Part shown: one piece after another, positions 34,501-44,648 of the stretch
Layout of the letters: the number at the start of each line of letters is the position of its first letter
How positions within the stretch are numbered: position 1 is the stretch's first letter
Source: Candidatus Tetragenococcus pullicola
GTDB lineage: Bacteria > Bacillota > Bacilli > Lactobacillales > Enterococcaceae
Assembly (NCBI GenBank): GCA_019115705.1
Contig: DXDB01000046.1
Span: forward strand, 1 to 51,270
Direction: 5' to 3'
DNA length: 51,270 nucleotides
Translations under genes and position numbers: made by a program
The notes under the pieces: model-generated
Told to the model about the DNA's origin: nothing
What the model saw: only the letters and a program-made list of their open reading frames with translations
Database searches by the model: none

Positions 34501-36916
34501 CACTTCGAATTCTATCAAGAATTACTTTTGCATTTTCTGAGTTCATCGAACCTTCTTGTAACTTCTCGGCCACAACTTCTATTTCTTTACCGATAGCACC
34601 TTGACTCATGGCCAAACTCCTTGCTTGAAGTGACATATGACCCTTTTGAATCCCATCTGTGACTAAAGCCTTCAAGGCAGCTAAGTTTTGTGCTAATCCA
34701 ATAGCTGCGGCAACTTCAGCTAAAAATTTTGCATCCTCTATTCCCAAAAGCTCAAAAGCAGCCTTTGCTTTGGGCAATACTCTAGTTGCACCACCAAATG
34801 TCGCAAGCACTAATGGCACACTCATTGTCCCTTTTAGACCGCTAGATGTCATTTGCCATTGGCTCAGCCCTTGATAGTTTCCATCTTTGCTTGCATAGGC
34901 ATGGACACAGGCACTCAGCGCTCTTGTGTCATTTCCAGTAGCTAAAACAACAGCTTCTATCCCATTCATGATTCCCTTGTTGTGAGTGGCTGCTCGAATT
35001 GGGTCTAGCTGGGCAAAATCAGAAGCCAAACCGATTTTTTCAGCAATTTTTTCGCCATGTTCTTTAGATAAAGCAGAAAAAGGGACTTCGCAAGAAACAG
35101 TGACCAAACTTTCTGTATTGTAATTACTTAAAATACCAAATAAAATTTTTTCAGAGGTCCACTCTTTCAGTTTTTCAGCCACATCTTCTAAAATGGTATT
35201 TACAATATTGGCTCCCATAGCATCTTTTGTGTCCACCAATAAATCAAGTGATACAAAAGTAGAGGCTTCGGGGAATTGGCGAATGCTGATGTCACGCAAT
35301 CCTCCACCGCGTTTTTCGATCGAAGGATAGCTTTGTTTGGCCGTTTCAAAAATTTCTTCTCGTTTTTCTTGAATCGTTCGAATTAATTTCTGCTGCTCTT
35401 TCACATTATAAAAAACAATCTGGCCTCTCATTACTTTTTTGACCATTTCACTTTTAAAACCAGTGCCTAAATTCGCCATTTTTACCCCATTATTACAAGC
35501 TGCTACCACAGAAGGTTCTTCGGTGGCCATGGGAACCTGATACTTCTTACCATTTACTTGAAGATTTAAGACCACGCCTAGAGGAATCTCCACTTCGCTG
35601 ATTAGATTTTCAATCAAGTGATCAGCTACTTCTTTTGGCAAGGTCATCTTTTGAAACTCCAATTTAGAAGTGGCACTCATAGAATTGTGCTTTTCTAAAT
35701 ACTCCAATCGTTGTGTTTGCGTTAAGTCATAAAATTTTTTATTTTCTTTTTTGAACGTAGGGTTTTCTAATAAAACGGCCAAACCAAGTCCCCCGCCTAC
35801 ACACAAAGAAGCAACAGCATATTTTTTCTTTATTCTTTTTAGTTGATAAACCGCTGTGGTCATAATTCTAGCCCCGGTTGCACCAATGGCATGACCAATA
35901 GAAATACCGCCACCAGCTAGATTTATTTTTTCAGGAGGAATACCAAGTTGGCGTTCTACAACCAATGAAGTCGCAGCAAATGCCTCATTGATTTCGAATA
36001 AATCAATATCTTTTATTGTCATTTCATTTCGTTGCAATAATTGATTAATGGCTTTTATAGGTGAAATTCCCATTAAACTTGGTTCAATTGCGACTTCTGT
36101 GATGTCTTTTATCACAGCCAAATAAGACAGACCGTGGACTTGGGCAAAACTTTTGGAAGCAATGATTAAAACGGAAGCTCCATCATTAATCGTAGACGCA
36201 TTTCCTGCGGTAACAGTCCCCTCTTTTTTGAAAGCGGCTTTTAATTTTGCTAATTTTTCTAGGGAGGTATCAAAACGAATTCCTTCATCCGTTTCTATCT
36301 CTTGATCATGTACTCGGATAGGCCAGATTTCTTGATCGAAATAACCATTTTTTAAGGCTTTTATTGCTTTTAATTGCGATTGTAATGAAAAAACATCTTG
36401 CTCTTGGCGACTGATTTTATATTTTTCAGCGACATTTTCTGCTGTAAGACCCATGTGTTTTCCACTAAAAGCATCTGTTAAACCATCTTTTAACATTACC
36501 GGCACTGGTTGACTATACGAATCGTTTTTCTTATCGTATTGACTCAAATAAGGCGCTTGACTCATACTTTCTACTCCACCAGCTATCACGACCTCTGATT
36601 CACCTAAACAAATGGCTTGTCTTGCTAAGGCAACGGCTTTCATCCCTGAGCCGCAGACTTCATTTACCGTAAAAGCTGGTACTTCTTCTGATAACCCACT
36701 TTTTAAAGCAATCTGGCGTGCGGGGTTTTGACCATTTCCTGCTTGTAACACATTTCCGAAAATTACCTGATCAACAGATTTCTTCATTTTTTTATTTCTA
36801 TTTAATAACGCTTTGACAAGTTCACTACCTAATGTTACAGCTGAGACTTCATCAAATTGTCCGTGAAATTTTCCAATTGGCGTACGTAACGCATCAATGA
36901 TGACTACTTCTTCCAC
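34493..36916 (-). CDS. mvaE: Bifunctional acetyl-CoA acetyltransferase / HMG-CoA reductase
   Basis: Carries out the first and third steps of the mevalonate pathway. Residues 1 to about 390 are a thiolase: active Cys in NEVCGSGMKAV, His in GHAIGATGAR and Cys in CVGGGLG. Residues about 395-807 are a class II HMG-CoA reductase with EEPSVVAACNNG, DAMGANIVN, GTHNKG-like ATHNKGIMNGI and GGATRVLPKA. This fusion is characteristic of Enterococcus. GTG start behind GGAGGTG. It is divergent from mvaS, which supplies the middle step. Confidence 0.97.
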   Translation of the reverse strand: MEEVVIIDALRTPIGKFHGQFDEVSAVTLGSELVKALLNRNKKMKKSVDQVIFGNVLQAGNGQNPARQIALKSGLSEEVPAFTVNEVCGSGMKAVALARQAICLGESEVVIAGGVESMSQAPYLSQYDKKNDSYSQPVPVMLKDGLTDAFSGKHMGLTAENVAEKYKISRQEQDVFSLQSQLKAIKALKNGYFDQEIWPIRVHDQEIETDEGIRFDTSLEKLAKLKAAFKKEGTVTAGNASTINDGASVLIIASKSFAQVHGLSYLAVIKDITEVAIEPSLMGISPIKAINQLLQRNEMTIKDIDLFEINEAFAATSLVVERQLGIPPEKINLAGGGISIGHAIGATGARIMTTAVYQLKRIKKKYAVASLCVGGGLGLAVLLENPTFKKENKKFYDLTQTQRLEYLEKHNSMSATSKLEFQKMTLPKEVADHLIENLISEVEIPLGVVLNLQVNGKKYQVPMATEEPSVVAACNNGVKMANLGTGFKSEMVKKVMRGQIVFYNVKEQQKLIRTIQEKREEIFETAKQSYPSIEKRGGGLRDISIRQFPEASTFVSLDLLVDTKDAMGANIVNTILEDVAEKLKEWTSEKILFGILSNYNTESLVTVSCEVPFSALSKEHGEKIAEKIGLASDFAQLDPIRAATHNKGIMNGIEAVVLATGNDTRALSACVHAYASKDGNYQGLSQWQMTSSGLKGTMSVPLVLATFGGATRVLPKAKAAFELLGIEDAKFLAEVAAAIGLAQNLAALKALVTDGIQKGHMSLQARSLAMSQGAIGKEIEVVAEKLQEGSMNSENAKVILDRIRSEK

Positions 36917-37119
36917 TTCTCCACCTCCAAAAGAATTTTATCATTTTTCACAAATAAAAAAAATGTTGGGTCCCATTTTCCAAACTTTTTACCTCTATTC
37001 TTTAACAATCTTTAAATTATGATTCCAAAAGGTCTTCAATTGTACAAATTTATGTTATTTTTAATAAGTAAAAAATGAAGTGGACGGCATTGATACTGTC
37101 CCCAAAAGGAGAAAAATTA

Positions 37120-38283
37120 ATGAATGTTGGGATAGATAAAATCGATTTTTTTGTACCTCCTTATTTTATCGATATGACTGATTTGGCTTTAGCCAGACAG
37201 GTCGATCCAAATAAATTTCACATAGGGATTGGTCAAGATCAAATGGCCGTTAACCCTAAATCGCAAGATATCATCACTTTTGCGGCAAACGCTTGTCACT
37301 CTATTTTATCTGAAGAAGATAAGCAAAAAATCGACATGATAATCGTTGCCACTGAATCTGGCATTGACGCTTCAAAAGCTTCTGCCGTCATCTTACACCG
37401 TTTGTTGAAAATTCAGCCTTTTGCTCGTGCATTTGAGATCAAAGAAGCTTGTTATGGAGCCACGGCGGGGATACAATTTGCAAAAGCTCATATTAAAGAA
37501 CATCCTTCTAGTAAAGTATTAGTAATTGCAACAGATATTGCCAAATATGGCTTATATTCCGGAGGAGAACCCACCCAAGGAGCCGGAGCGGTCGCCATGC
37601 TTTTATCCAAAGATCCGCATATCTTGAGTTTAGCAGAAGATCAGGTTTCTCTCACACAAGATATTTATGATTTTTGGCGTCCAATGGGGCATGACTATCC
37701 GTCAGTCGATGGCCCCTTATCAAACGAAACTTACATTCAGTCCTTTGTAAAAGTTTGGCAAGAATACCAAAAAAGACAAAAAGCATCCTTGACCGATTTT
37801 TCAGCACTAGCTTTTCATATTCCTTATACAAAAATGGGCAAAAAAGCCTTATTAGCAATCTTAGAAAATGAGACAGAAGAAGAACAAAGCCGAATTTTAT
37901 CTCGTTACAAAGAAAGCATTACCTATAGTCGACGCGTCGGAAACTTATACACGGGCTCTTTATATTTAGGCCTAATCTCTCTTTTAGAAAACTCTTCACA
38001 ACTTTCAGAAGGTGCAAAAATTGGACTTTTCAGCTACGGATCTGGAGCAGTGGCTGAGTTTTTCAGTGGACGTTTGGTCAAAGGATACAAAGACTATCTC
38101 CACACTACTTTCCACAAAAGGCTTTTAGATGACCGAAAGCAGCTTTCAATCGAGGCCTACGAAGAGATGTTTTCTGAACAATTAGATATAGATACTGACA
38201 ATACTTTTTCAGATGTACTTTCTTACAGCCTTTCTTCTGTAAAAAATACTATCAGACATTATAAGGAGCCTTCTCCTAAGTGA
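37120..38283 (+). CDS. mvaS: Hydroxymethylglutaryl-CoA synthase
   Basis: Condenses acetoacetyl-CoA with acetyl-CoA to HMG-CoA, between the two MvaE steps. The active Cys is in KEACYGATAG and the His is in FHIPYTKMG; the 387 residues align over their length with enterococcal MvaS. The track start is 15 codons early; AAAGGAG sits before MNVGIDKID. The divergent 200-base gap to mvaE should hold both promoters, though no single pair of boxes stands out. Confidence 0.97.
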   Translation: MNVGIDKIDFFVPPYFIDMTDLALARQVDPNKFHIGIGQDQMAVNPKSQDIITFAANACHSILSEEDKQKIDMIIVATESGIDASKASAVILHRLLKIQPFARAFEIKEACYGATAGIQFAKAHIKEHPSSKVLVIATDIAKYGLYSGGEPTQGAGAVAMLLSKDPHILSLAEDQVSLTQDIYDFWRPMGHDYPSVDGPLSNETYIQSFVKVWQEYQKRQKASLTDFSALAFHIPYTKMGKKALLAILENETEEEQSRILSRYKESITYSRRVGNLYTGSLYLGLISLLENSSQLSEGAKIGLFSYGSGAVAEFFSGRLVKGYKDYLHTTFHKRLLDDRKQLSIEAYEEMFSEQLDIDTDNTFSDVLSYSLSSVKNTIRHYKEPSPK

Positions 38284-38393
38284 TATGTTCAAGCTTGGAT
38301 GAATTAAAAGAGCTATTTCCAACCTTTGCCAATGACACAAGTAATAGATTGGTTTCAACAATCACCAGACGATAAGATACAAACGGATAACGA
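38284..38393 (+). pseudogene. Possible remnant of a small gene after mvaS
   Basis: A GTG that overlaps the mvaS stop opens a 31-codon frame (CSSLDELKELFPTFAN), and after a one-base shift the text continues as MTQVIDWFQQSPDDK. The two frames together look like protein-like sequence broken by a frameshift, then cut off at the next terminator. The product is not recognised, and this could be chance. Confidence 0.3.
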
Positions 38394-38396
38394 AAA

Positions 38397-38426
38397 CCTC
38401 CACCATTTTTGTGGGGGTCATTTTTA
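38397..38426. terminator. Bidirectional terminator
   Basis: CCTCCAC-CATTTTT-GTGGGGG followed by TCATTTTTATT, with TTTTCG on the other strand. It ends mvaS and the convergent ABC permease. Confidence 0.75.
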
Positions 38427-41174
38427 TTCATTAGAACTTAATGCTTCGATCATATTAATGCCTTTTAATTTAAAATGAGTGATAATCATAACAATCCCAG
38501 AAAAAACAAAAGTCATAATAGCTGAAACGACATAACCAATTCCTGGTACGACTACAGGAAAAACAAGCATATCAGAAGAGGCCATTTCAGCAATAAACCA
38601 GGTCAAAATATAACCTATCCCAAAACCGAATAGAATACCGAAAAATGTAAAAACAACATTTTCACGGACAATATAATTCGTCACTTCTTTGTTATAAAAA
38701 CCTAAAACTTTTATGGTTGCCAGTTCTCGTTCGCGTTCAGAAATATTGATATTGGTTAGATTGTACAAGACAACAAAAGCAAGCGTTCCTGATAAAATAA
38801 TGAAAATCAAAACAACCGGCTGCATACTAGAGGTCGCATTTTCTTGTTGTTCCAATTGATCACTCATATAGGTTGTATTAATCACGTCACCGGTTTCTTG
38901 CAAGGTTTTAGCCAACTGACTTTCTTCATCACTTGTTAATGAAGTTGTTTTAATGAAAAATGTGTTTTCCTGAGGAGCTTCTCCTGTGACTTGTTCATAA
39001 TAAGCATTTGTCATATAGACATTATGGCCTAAATAATTTTCAGTGATTCCGGTAACTTTTAATTCATAGTCGTTTCCAGATGAATCACTCATAGTCAGTG
39101 TCTGTCCAACAGAAACATCAAATATCTTAGCTAATCGTTGACTAACAATCGCACCTTCATCGTTTAACTCAGTCTTAGAATTTTTAGATTTAGATACGAT
39201 TTTAACGTAATCAGAAAATTTTTCTTTTTGACTAGTCACGGTTAGACTCGCCGATTGATTGCTGATATTGTCCCCTTTAAACGTAACTTGTTCATTATAA
39301 ATAGGCAGTTGATCGGTCACTTGTTTCTCTTTTGAAAGAGTCTGACCGACTTTAGAATCTTCATTGGCTTTCTTTTCCTCTTCTAAGGTTACAATCGCTT
39401 GGTAATGATGGAGTTTCTCAAATTGTTGTTCAGCCGGCGCACCGATTGAATCATTGAGCCCAAAACCAGCCAACATTAAACCAGTACAACCAGCAATTCC
39501 TAAAATAGTTAAAATCATTCGCGATTTATAGCGTAAAAGATTTCGAGCCGTTACTTTCTGATTAAAGCTAAAGTGGCGCCACAAAGGTGTGATTCTTTCT
39601 AAAAAGACACGTTTTCCTGCTTTAGGTGCTCTTGCCACTAGTAATTCTGCTGGTTTTTCGCGAAGTTCTCGGAACAACACCAACAATGAAGAACCCAATG
39701 TAGCCAAAAGTGCAGCAAAAATTGCAATCACGATCGGAAGTAGCCAATAGTTCGTGGGATAAGTTCTAAAGATAAACATTCGTCGTAACATGGTAAAAAC
39801 AATCGGCGGCAATCCTTTCGTACCAACCAATATCCCGACTGTCGTCCCTATGACAGCTGTAAGAGATGCATAAAGAATATATTTACTAGAAATTTCAGTA
39901 TTTCGATACCCCAACGCCTTTAATGTCCCGATTTCTTTCCGATTTTCCTCGATCATCCTTGTAATCGTGGTAAAGGTAATCAAAATGGCAATAAAAAAGA
40001 AGAAAACTGGGAATATATTGCCAATCGCATCTATTCTGTCAGACAAGCTAGTAAACTGTTCATAACCAGGATTACTGATTCGATCAGTAAAAATGTAATT
40101 AGGCTCTTTGATATCATTGATTTCTTTTATTGCATCGTCTATCTCATCTTGTCCCTCTTGAATTTTCTGAAGATTTTCATTCAATTCTTTTTGCTGATTT
40201 GATAATTCCTGCTCGGCCTCATCTAGCTGATTTTGTGGATCCGCTAATTGTTGGTTTGCGATTTCTTCTCCATAAGCAGCCACCAATTGTTCTCTTTGTT
40301 CAGCTAATTGTTGTTTTTTGGCATCTAATTCTTTTTTAGCATCATCTAATTTTGTTTGCCCCTGCGTCAGTTCGTCTTTATTCTCATCTAAATCGTCTTG
40401 ATTTTTTTCGACATCCTCCATCGCCTCGTCAACAATTTCTTGTCTCCTTTCTGACTTTCGATCTTCAAACAAATCTTCTAAGTCATTGGTTTTTTGAGTC
40501 GAACTGTTTTTATAAACTTCAGAAAAAATATCTTGGGTTTGTTGATGACCAAAACGGACATACAAAATAGAATAGGCAGAAGAATCAAAGTTTTCAATTG
40601 GCGAATAAAGAAAACCATCTAATTGACCATCGCCAACAGTTGTGTTTCCGCGACTTGAATTTTCAATATAGAGTGGCGATTCCACAAATCCGACAATTTT
40701 TACCTTCTGTTCTTTAAGCGTATCGTCTTTTAATTCAATAGTTTCTCCCATCTTATAGTCATCTTTTAGTATAGAATCAAGAACGATTTCTTTATTGGTT
40801 TCAGGCATACGACCATCAGTTACCCTCAATTTATTTTGTTGGCCTTTTTTGTCATAAGAATATATTTGGAGATTTAAATCATTGTTTTCCTCCACATAAG
40901 GAAAACTATACCCTAGCTCTCCTTTCGTATCCCCTATACTTTCAACAAGTTCTTTATCAGCCGTCGTTATTCCAGCCGTTGATACGATTTGTAAATCTGA
41001 TACATTGTTTTCTTTTACAAAGGCATTTGTCGTTTTTTCTATATTGGGTCCGACTGATTTTATTCCTACAAATAATAAAACACCCATAAAAATAATGACA
41101 ATCACCGCCAAAAATCGGCCAAAAGATTTTTTAATGTCAGTAAAAGTGGAACGTAAATAAATATTATTTTTCAA
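38424..41174 (-). CDS. FtsX-like ABC transporter permease
   Basis: A 916-residue permease. An N-terminal helix is followed by a large external part with a long coiled coil (about residues 240-350, LDDAKKELDAKKQQLAEQ), then FtsX-type membrane blocks: helices near 385-510 with TLKALGYRNTEISSKY, and a second block at the end with ELATIKVLGFYNKEVTNY. It pairs with the ATPase gene 10 bases upstream. Such large coiled-coil FtsX permeases of Lactobacillales are usually single exporters of unknown substrate. The TetR gene divergent to it probably represses it. Confidence 0.88.
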   Translation of the reverse strand: MKNNIYLRSTFTDIKKSFGRFLAVIVIIFMGVLLFVGIKSVGPNIEKTTNAFVKENNVSDLQIVSTAGITTADKELVESIGDTKGELGYSFPYVEENNDLNLQIYSYDKKGQQNKLRVTDGRMPETNKEIVLDSILKDDYKMGETIELKDDTLKEQKVKIVGFVESPLYIENSSRGNTTVGDGQLDGFLYSPIENFDSSAYSILYVRFGHQQTQDIFSEVYKNSSTQKTNDLEDLFEDRKSERRQEIVDEAMEDVEKNQDDLDENKDELTQGQTKLDDAKKELDAKKQQLAEQREQLVAAYGEEIANQQLADPQNQLDEAEQELSNQQKELNENLQKIQEGQDEIDDAIKEINDIKEPNYIFTDRISNPGYEQFTSLSDRIDAIGNIFPVFFFFIAILITFTTITRMIEENRKEIGTLKALGYRNTEISSKYILYASLTAVIGTTVGILVGTKGLPPIVFTMLRRMFIFRTYPTNYWLLPIVIAIFAALLATLGSSLLVLFRELREKPAELLVARAPKAGKRVFLERITPLWRHFSFNQKVTARNLLRYKSRMILTILGIAGCTGLMLAGFGLNDSIGAPAEQQFEKLHHYQAIVTLEEEKKANEDSKVGQTLSKEKQVTDQLPIYNEQVTFKGDNISNQSASLTVTSQKEKFSDYVKIVSKSKNSKTELNDEGAIVSQRLAKIFDVSVGQTLTMSDSSGNDYELKVTGITENYLGHNVYMTNAYYEQVTGEAPQENTFFIKTTSLTSDEESQLAKTLQETGDVINTTYMSDQLEQQENATSSMQPVVLIFIILSGTLAFVVLYNLTNINISERERELATIKVLGFYNKEVTNYIVRENVVFTFFGILFGFGIGYILTWFIAEMASSDMLVFPVVVPGIGYVVSAIMTFVFSGIVMIITHFKLKGINMIEALSSNE

Positions 41175-41184
41175 TTGCTATCAC

Positions 41185-41886
41185 CTACCATTCTATATCA
41201 TCTATCGGAACTGGCTGCTCATTGATTTTGGTTGATCGTACTTTTGCGTCATTGACACGGATTATACGATCAGCCATCGAAGCAATCGCAGAATTATGAG
41301 TGATGATCAAAACCGTCTTATTGAAGGTTTGGCTAGCCTCTTGTAATAATTTCAACACTTGTTTTCCTGTTTCAAAATCAAGAGCACCAGTCGGTTCATC
41401 GCAAAGTAAAATTTTAGGATTTTTAGCCAACGCTCTAGCAATTGCTACTCGTTGTTGTTCCCCACCTGACAATTGAGCAGGAAAGTTATCCATTCTATTT
41501 TCTAAACCCACTTGTTTTAATACCGTTTCGACATCAAGGGCATCGGCACAAACAGCTGTAGCAAGCTCTACATTTTCTTTGGCCGTTAAATTGGGAACTA
41601 AATTATAAAATTGAAAGACAAACCCAACATCATTTCGGCGATACTCCGTTAATTGTTTCTCTGAATATTTGGCAATATCTTGACCATCGATTCGAATTTC
41701 TCCATCACTTGGAGAGTCCATCCCACCTAAAATATTTAATACCGTAGACTTTCCAGCACCACTAGGCCCCAAAATAACCGTCAACTCTCCTTCGTCCACT
41801 GAAAAATTCATGGCGTCATTAGCGACGATTTTATTGTCTCCCATCTGGTAATATTTGGACTCATTTATGACTTCAATCATACTCAT
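41185..41886 (-). CDS. ABC transporter ATP-binding protein (MacB/LolD type)
   Basis: A 233-residue ATPase with Walker A GPSGAGKST, Q loop VFQFYNLVPNLTAKEN, signature LSGGEQQR, Walker B ILLCDEPTGALD and the His loop ITHN. This pattern is typical of MacB/LolD-type ATPases that partner FtsX permeases. I begin at the ATG of MSMIEVINE, nine bases after GGAG; the track start five codons earlier overlaps the SD. Confidence 0.93.
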   Translation of the reverse strand: MSMIEVINESKYYQMGDNKIVANDAMNFSVDEGELTVILGPSGAGKSTVLNILGGMDSPSDGEIRIDGQDIAKYSEKQLTEYRRNDVGFVFQFYNLVPNLTAKENVELATAVCADALDVETVLKQVGLENRMDNFPAQLSGGEQQRVAIARALAKNPKILLCDEPTGALDFETGKQVLKLLQEASQTFNKTVLIITHNSAIASMADRIIRVNDAKVRSTKINEQPVPIDDIEW

Positions 41887-41907
41887 TTTATTCATCTCCA
41901 TCTACTG

Positions 41908-41918
41908 AACACTGTGTT
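41908..41918. promoter_or_regulatory. Palindrome, candidate TetR operator
   Basis: AACAC-T-GTGTT lies between the ABC promoter and its start codon, about 20 bases past the -10. It is the only clear palindrome in the divergent gap. Confidence 0.4.
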
Positions 41919-41937
41919 GATTTATTTCTTTACTAAA

Positions 41938-41966
41938 AGTATAATCAAAGAAAATGAAAACTGCAA
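41938..41966 (-). promoter_or_regulatory. Promoter of the ABC transporter genes
   Basis: TTGCAG, 17-base spacer, TATACT on the minus strand. Confidence 0.65.
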
Positions 41967-41984
41967 GAAGCACTCGTTTTTATT

Positions 41985-42013
41985 TTGTCATGAATTCAAC
42001 ATATTTTTAATAA
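41985..42013 (+). promoter_or_regulatory. Promoter of the TetR gene
   Basis: TTGTCA, 17-base spacer, TAATAA, directly ahead of the SD. Confidence 0.55.
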
Positions 42014-42036
42014 TTGTTCATTTGGAGGGGAATTCA

Positions 42037-42585
42037 ATGGTAGGTACAAAAAATAACCGTCGCACAAAATACACGGTAACCGTCATTAAAGAAGCTTTTT
42101 TAGATTTATTGAATCAAAAAGAGCTTTCACAAATCACAGTGACTGAAATTTGCGAAAAAGCCAATGTCAACCGTGGAACTTTTTACTTACATTATAAAGA
42201 TAGCTTTGATCTTTATAGGCAAATAGAAGATGACCTAATGCAAGAAATTTTACCTTTACTTAGTTTACTACCAAAAGAAGATTTAAAAGATTGGCTCCAC
42301 CGACTTTTACTTATTTTACAAAAGAATACGACTCTTGCTAAAATTCTCGTTAAAAATTTTCATCAAGAGGCGTTAATCAATAAAATTTTTGTTGAAGTAT
42401 ACGATCAAGCAATTCAAAACTTTAAAGAAAAATTCCAAGAAACAAACCAACAGCATCTCGAATACTACTTTACCTATTTCGTACAAGGAACTTTAGGCGT
42501 CATTTTGGAATGGTTTGAAAACGAACAAGATTTAACAGTGGATGAAATGTCTACTATTCTAGCGAACTTATTACCCGGTTACTGA
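42037..42585 (+). CDS. TetR family regulator
   Basis: A 182-residue repressor with a TetR helix-turn-helix at residues about 25-50 (ITVTEICEKANVNRGTFYLHYKD) and an all-helical ligand domain typical of the Lactobacillales group with a TetR-like C-terminal domain. The track start is 41 codons too long; GGAGGGG lies just before MVGTKNNRR. Its divergent position suggests that it controls the ABC genes. A GGTTAC/GTAACC hairpin covers its stop codon. Confidence 0.9.
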   Translation: MVGTKNNRRTKYTVTVIKEAFLDLLNQKELSQITVTEICEKANVNRGTFYLHYKDSFDLYRQIEDDLMQEILPLLSLLPKEDLKDWLHRLLLILQKNTTLAKILVKNFHQEALINKIFVEVYDQAIQNFKEKFQETNQQHLEYYFTYFVQGTLGVILEWFENEQDLTVDEMSTILANLLPGY

Positions 42586-43037
42586 TTTTGTATGTAACCA
42601 AAAAAGAACGACCTACCTTTTACAATTAGATAGAATACGGTAAAATAGCACTCTTTTAGCTAGCTGATACACTAACTAAAAGAGTGCTATTGTGTAGTAC
42701 CATGAAATACGGCTGAAAGCTTGTTGTCTACTCTAAATGCTTAAAAAGTGTTAGTAAATTCTAAAATACCATTATCGAAATTGATTTTAGATACTCTTCT
42801 TTCAAAATTTCCACAACAAACAGTTAGGACCTTTCCAAAAACATACTTAGCAGTCAAAGTCTAGGATCAAGCTCCAACTAAAATATTGCTTTACGGATAA
42901 TGAACATAATTATCCTGCTTAATTTATATGACACGAATGAGTTTTTTTGAACATTATTTTATCACATCAATTTTGTTTAACAGTAGCTTAGCAATAATTA
43001 TTTGCTTGTTATCATTCATAGCCAAATGATTCATCAC
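42586..43037. other. Island edge: hairpin and gene remnant
   Basis: No intact gene is present. A perfect 16-bp inverted repeat (AATAGCACTCTTTTAG, 42644-42659 and 42676-42691) may terminate the exporter genes on the minus strand. On the same strand a 39-codon open stretch (42741-42860) reads like a real protein end (VCCGNFERRVSKINFDNG), but a stop lies directly before it and no start or SD is seen. It is probably a remnant. Confidence 0.5.
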
Positions 43038-44648
43038 TTATTTTAATCTCTCAATTTTTTTATCCTTAGCCTGATAAACCACATCACAGATTTTCAGTGG
43101 CTGTTTTCGATGAGTGATCATTAAAGCCTTTTGTTTTTGTTCTTTTAAAATCTTTAAAAAAAGCTGTTCGTTATAAGTATCTAAATTACTCGTAGGTTCA
43201 TCTAAAATCAACAATTCTGGCAAAACAATTAATGCTCTTGCTAACTCTAAACGTTGAAGTTCTCCCGAAGAAAAGGGTGGTTCATTTGCATCAATTTTCG
43301 TATCCAAGCATGCTGGCAATTCACTTATCTTCTTAGATAAATCCATCCTATTCAACATGCTTAATAGCTGTTTATCAGAGATTCCTTCTCTTCGTAATGT
43401 CAAATTGTCACGTAGCGTTCCTGAAAATAAAACTGCCTTTTGAGGAACGTAATTGATATTCGATCGAACAGAATCTATAGATGTTTTTTTTGATTCCACG
43501 GTATTAAGCAATAATTCTCCTAATTGGTTTTGATACCATCGCATGACTAACTTAACAAAAGTACTTTTCCCACTTCCGCTTTTCCCCACGATTCCTGCAA
43601 TTTTTTCATGATTTATTGAAAGTGAAACATTTTCAATAACGGGATTTTCATCTGAATATGCAAAAGTTAGCTGTTTTGCTTCTATTGGCATGACTTGAGA
43701 AAGTTTTGTTTGACCATCAGGAATTTCACTCTTTTCATCTAAAAATCCAAAAACATTTTTAGCAGCTTTCAAAGCCTTTGACAATGAAACTGACAGATTA
43801 CCTAAAGCTAAAACCGGTCCAAATGTAAATGGATATAACAAAATATAAGTCATATTTTCTGAAGTAAATTCTCCAACAGAACGTTTCACTAAAAGTATAA
43901 AGCCAATCCAAAGTCCCAATAAGCTATAACTCATAAAAAATTCTTTTGTTTTTGTTAGTTGATCAATTTTAATTGTAGTTTTAAACTCTTGATTAAATAA
44001 TTGATTCAGTTGATTTAAGCGCTGAGGAATCGCTCGAAGCTGTTTCAAATCTTCTTTTCCAATAATTGTCTCTAGTAGATAATTTTGAATCTCATTTTTT
44101 TCAATAGAAAGCTCATTTGTGTGTTCTGTTAATGATTGACGTTTCAATAAAGGTAGAAATAAACCCATAATCAAATAGCCAAATAGTAAATAGACACTCA
44201 AAATTGAAAATTGTTTACCAAAAACATAACACATAGCAAAACTATAGGTGACTGCTGTCGTGACTGGTACAATTGTATGGGCAAAGAATACCTCTATTCT
44301 TTCGATATCACTATGAATAAGATTTAATAACTTCCCTTTATCTTTAGTGTCTAGCCGAGCTGGTGCTAAGAATCTCATTTTATGGTAAACGCTGATTCGT
44401 AAGTTAGACAGAAGTTTGAACGCCACAAAATGACCTAAGTACTGCTCAAAATATCTACTTAATCCCACTACCAAACCTATGAGAACCAATAAAAGAAAAT
44501 TTTGTTGAGATAGACTGAGGGTAAATAGACTCTTTAGAAGAAGGAATACACCAAAAGTTTCAAACAAAAAACCGCCTAAAGAACAAGCCAAGCTAGCAAT
44601 TAAAATTGGTACCAGTTCTCTCGTATAGACAAGCAATTTTTTTATCAT
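43038..44648 (-). CDS. ABC exporter half, full length
   Basis: A 536-residue exporter with an N-terminal six-helix membrane domain and a C-terminal ATPase: Walker A GKSGSGKST, signature FSSGELQR, Walker B LLILDEPTSNLD, His loop MITHR. The organisation is like that of CydCD-type heterodimeric exporters; the substrate is unknown. It overlaps the end of the truncated partner gene by four bases. Because that partner lacks most of its membrane domain, transport may be lost, unless this half can act alone. Confidence 0.88.
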   Translation of the reverse strand: MIKKLLVYTRELVPILIASLACSLGGFLFETFGVFLLLKSLFTLSLSQQNFLLLVLIGLVVGLSRYFEQYLGHFVAFKLLSNLRISVYHKMRFLAPARLDTKDKGKLLNLIHSDIERIEVFFAHTIVPVTTAVTYSFAMCYVFGKQFSILSVYLLFGYLIMGLFLPLLKRQSLTEHTNELSIEKNEIQNYLLETIIGKEDLKQLRAIPQRLNQLNQLFNQEFKTTIKIDQLTKTKEFFMSYSLLGLWIGFILLVKRSVGEFTSENMTYILLYPFTFGPVLALGNLSVSLSKALKAAKNVFGFLDEKSEIPDGQTKLSQVMPIEAKQLTFAYSDENPVIENVSLSINHEKIAGIVGKSGSGKSTFVKLVMRWYQNQLGELLLNTVESKKTSIDSVRSNINYVPQKAVLFSGTLRDNLTLRREGISDKQLLSMLNRMDLSKKISELPACLDTKIDANEPPFSSGELQRLELARALIVLPELLILDEPTSNLDTYNEQLFLKILKEQKQKALMITHRKQPLKICDVVYQAKDKKIERLK

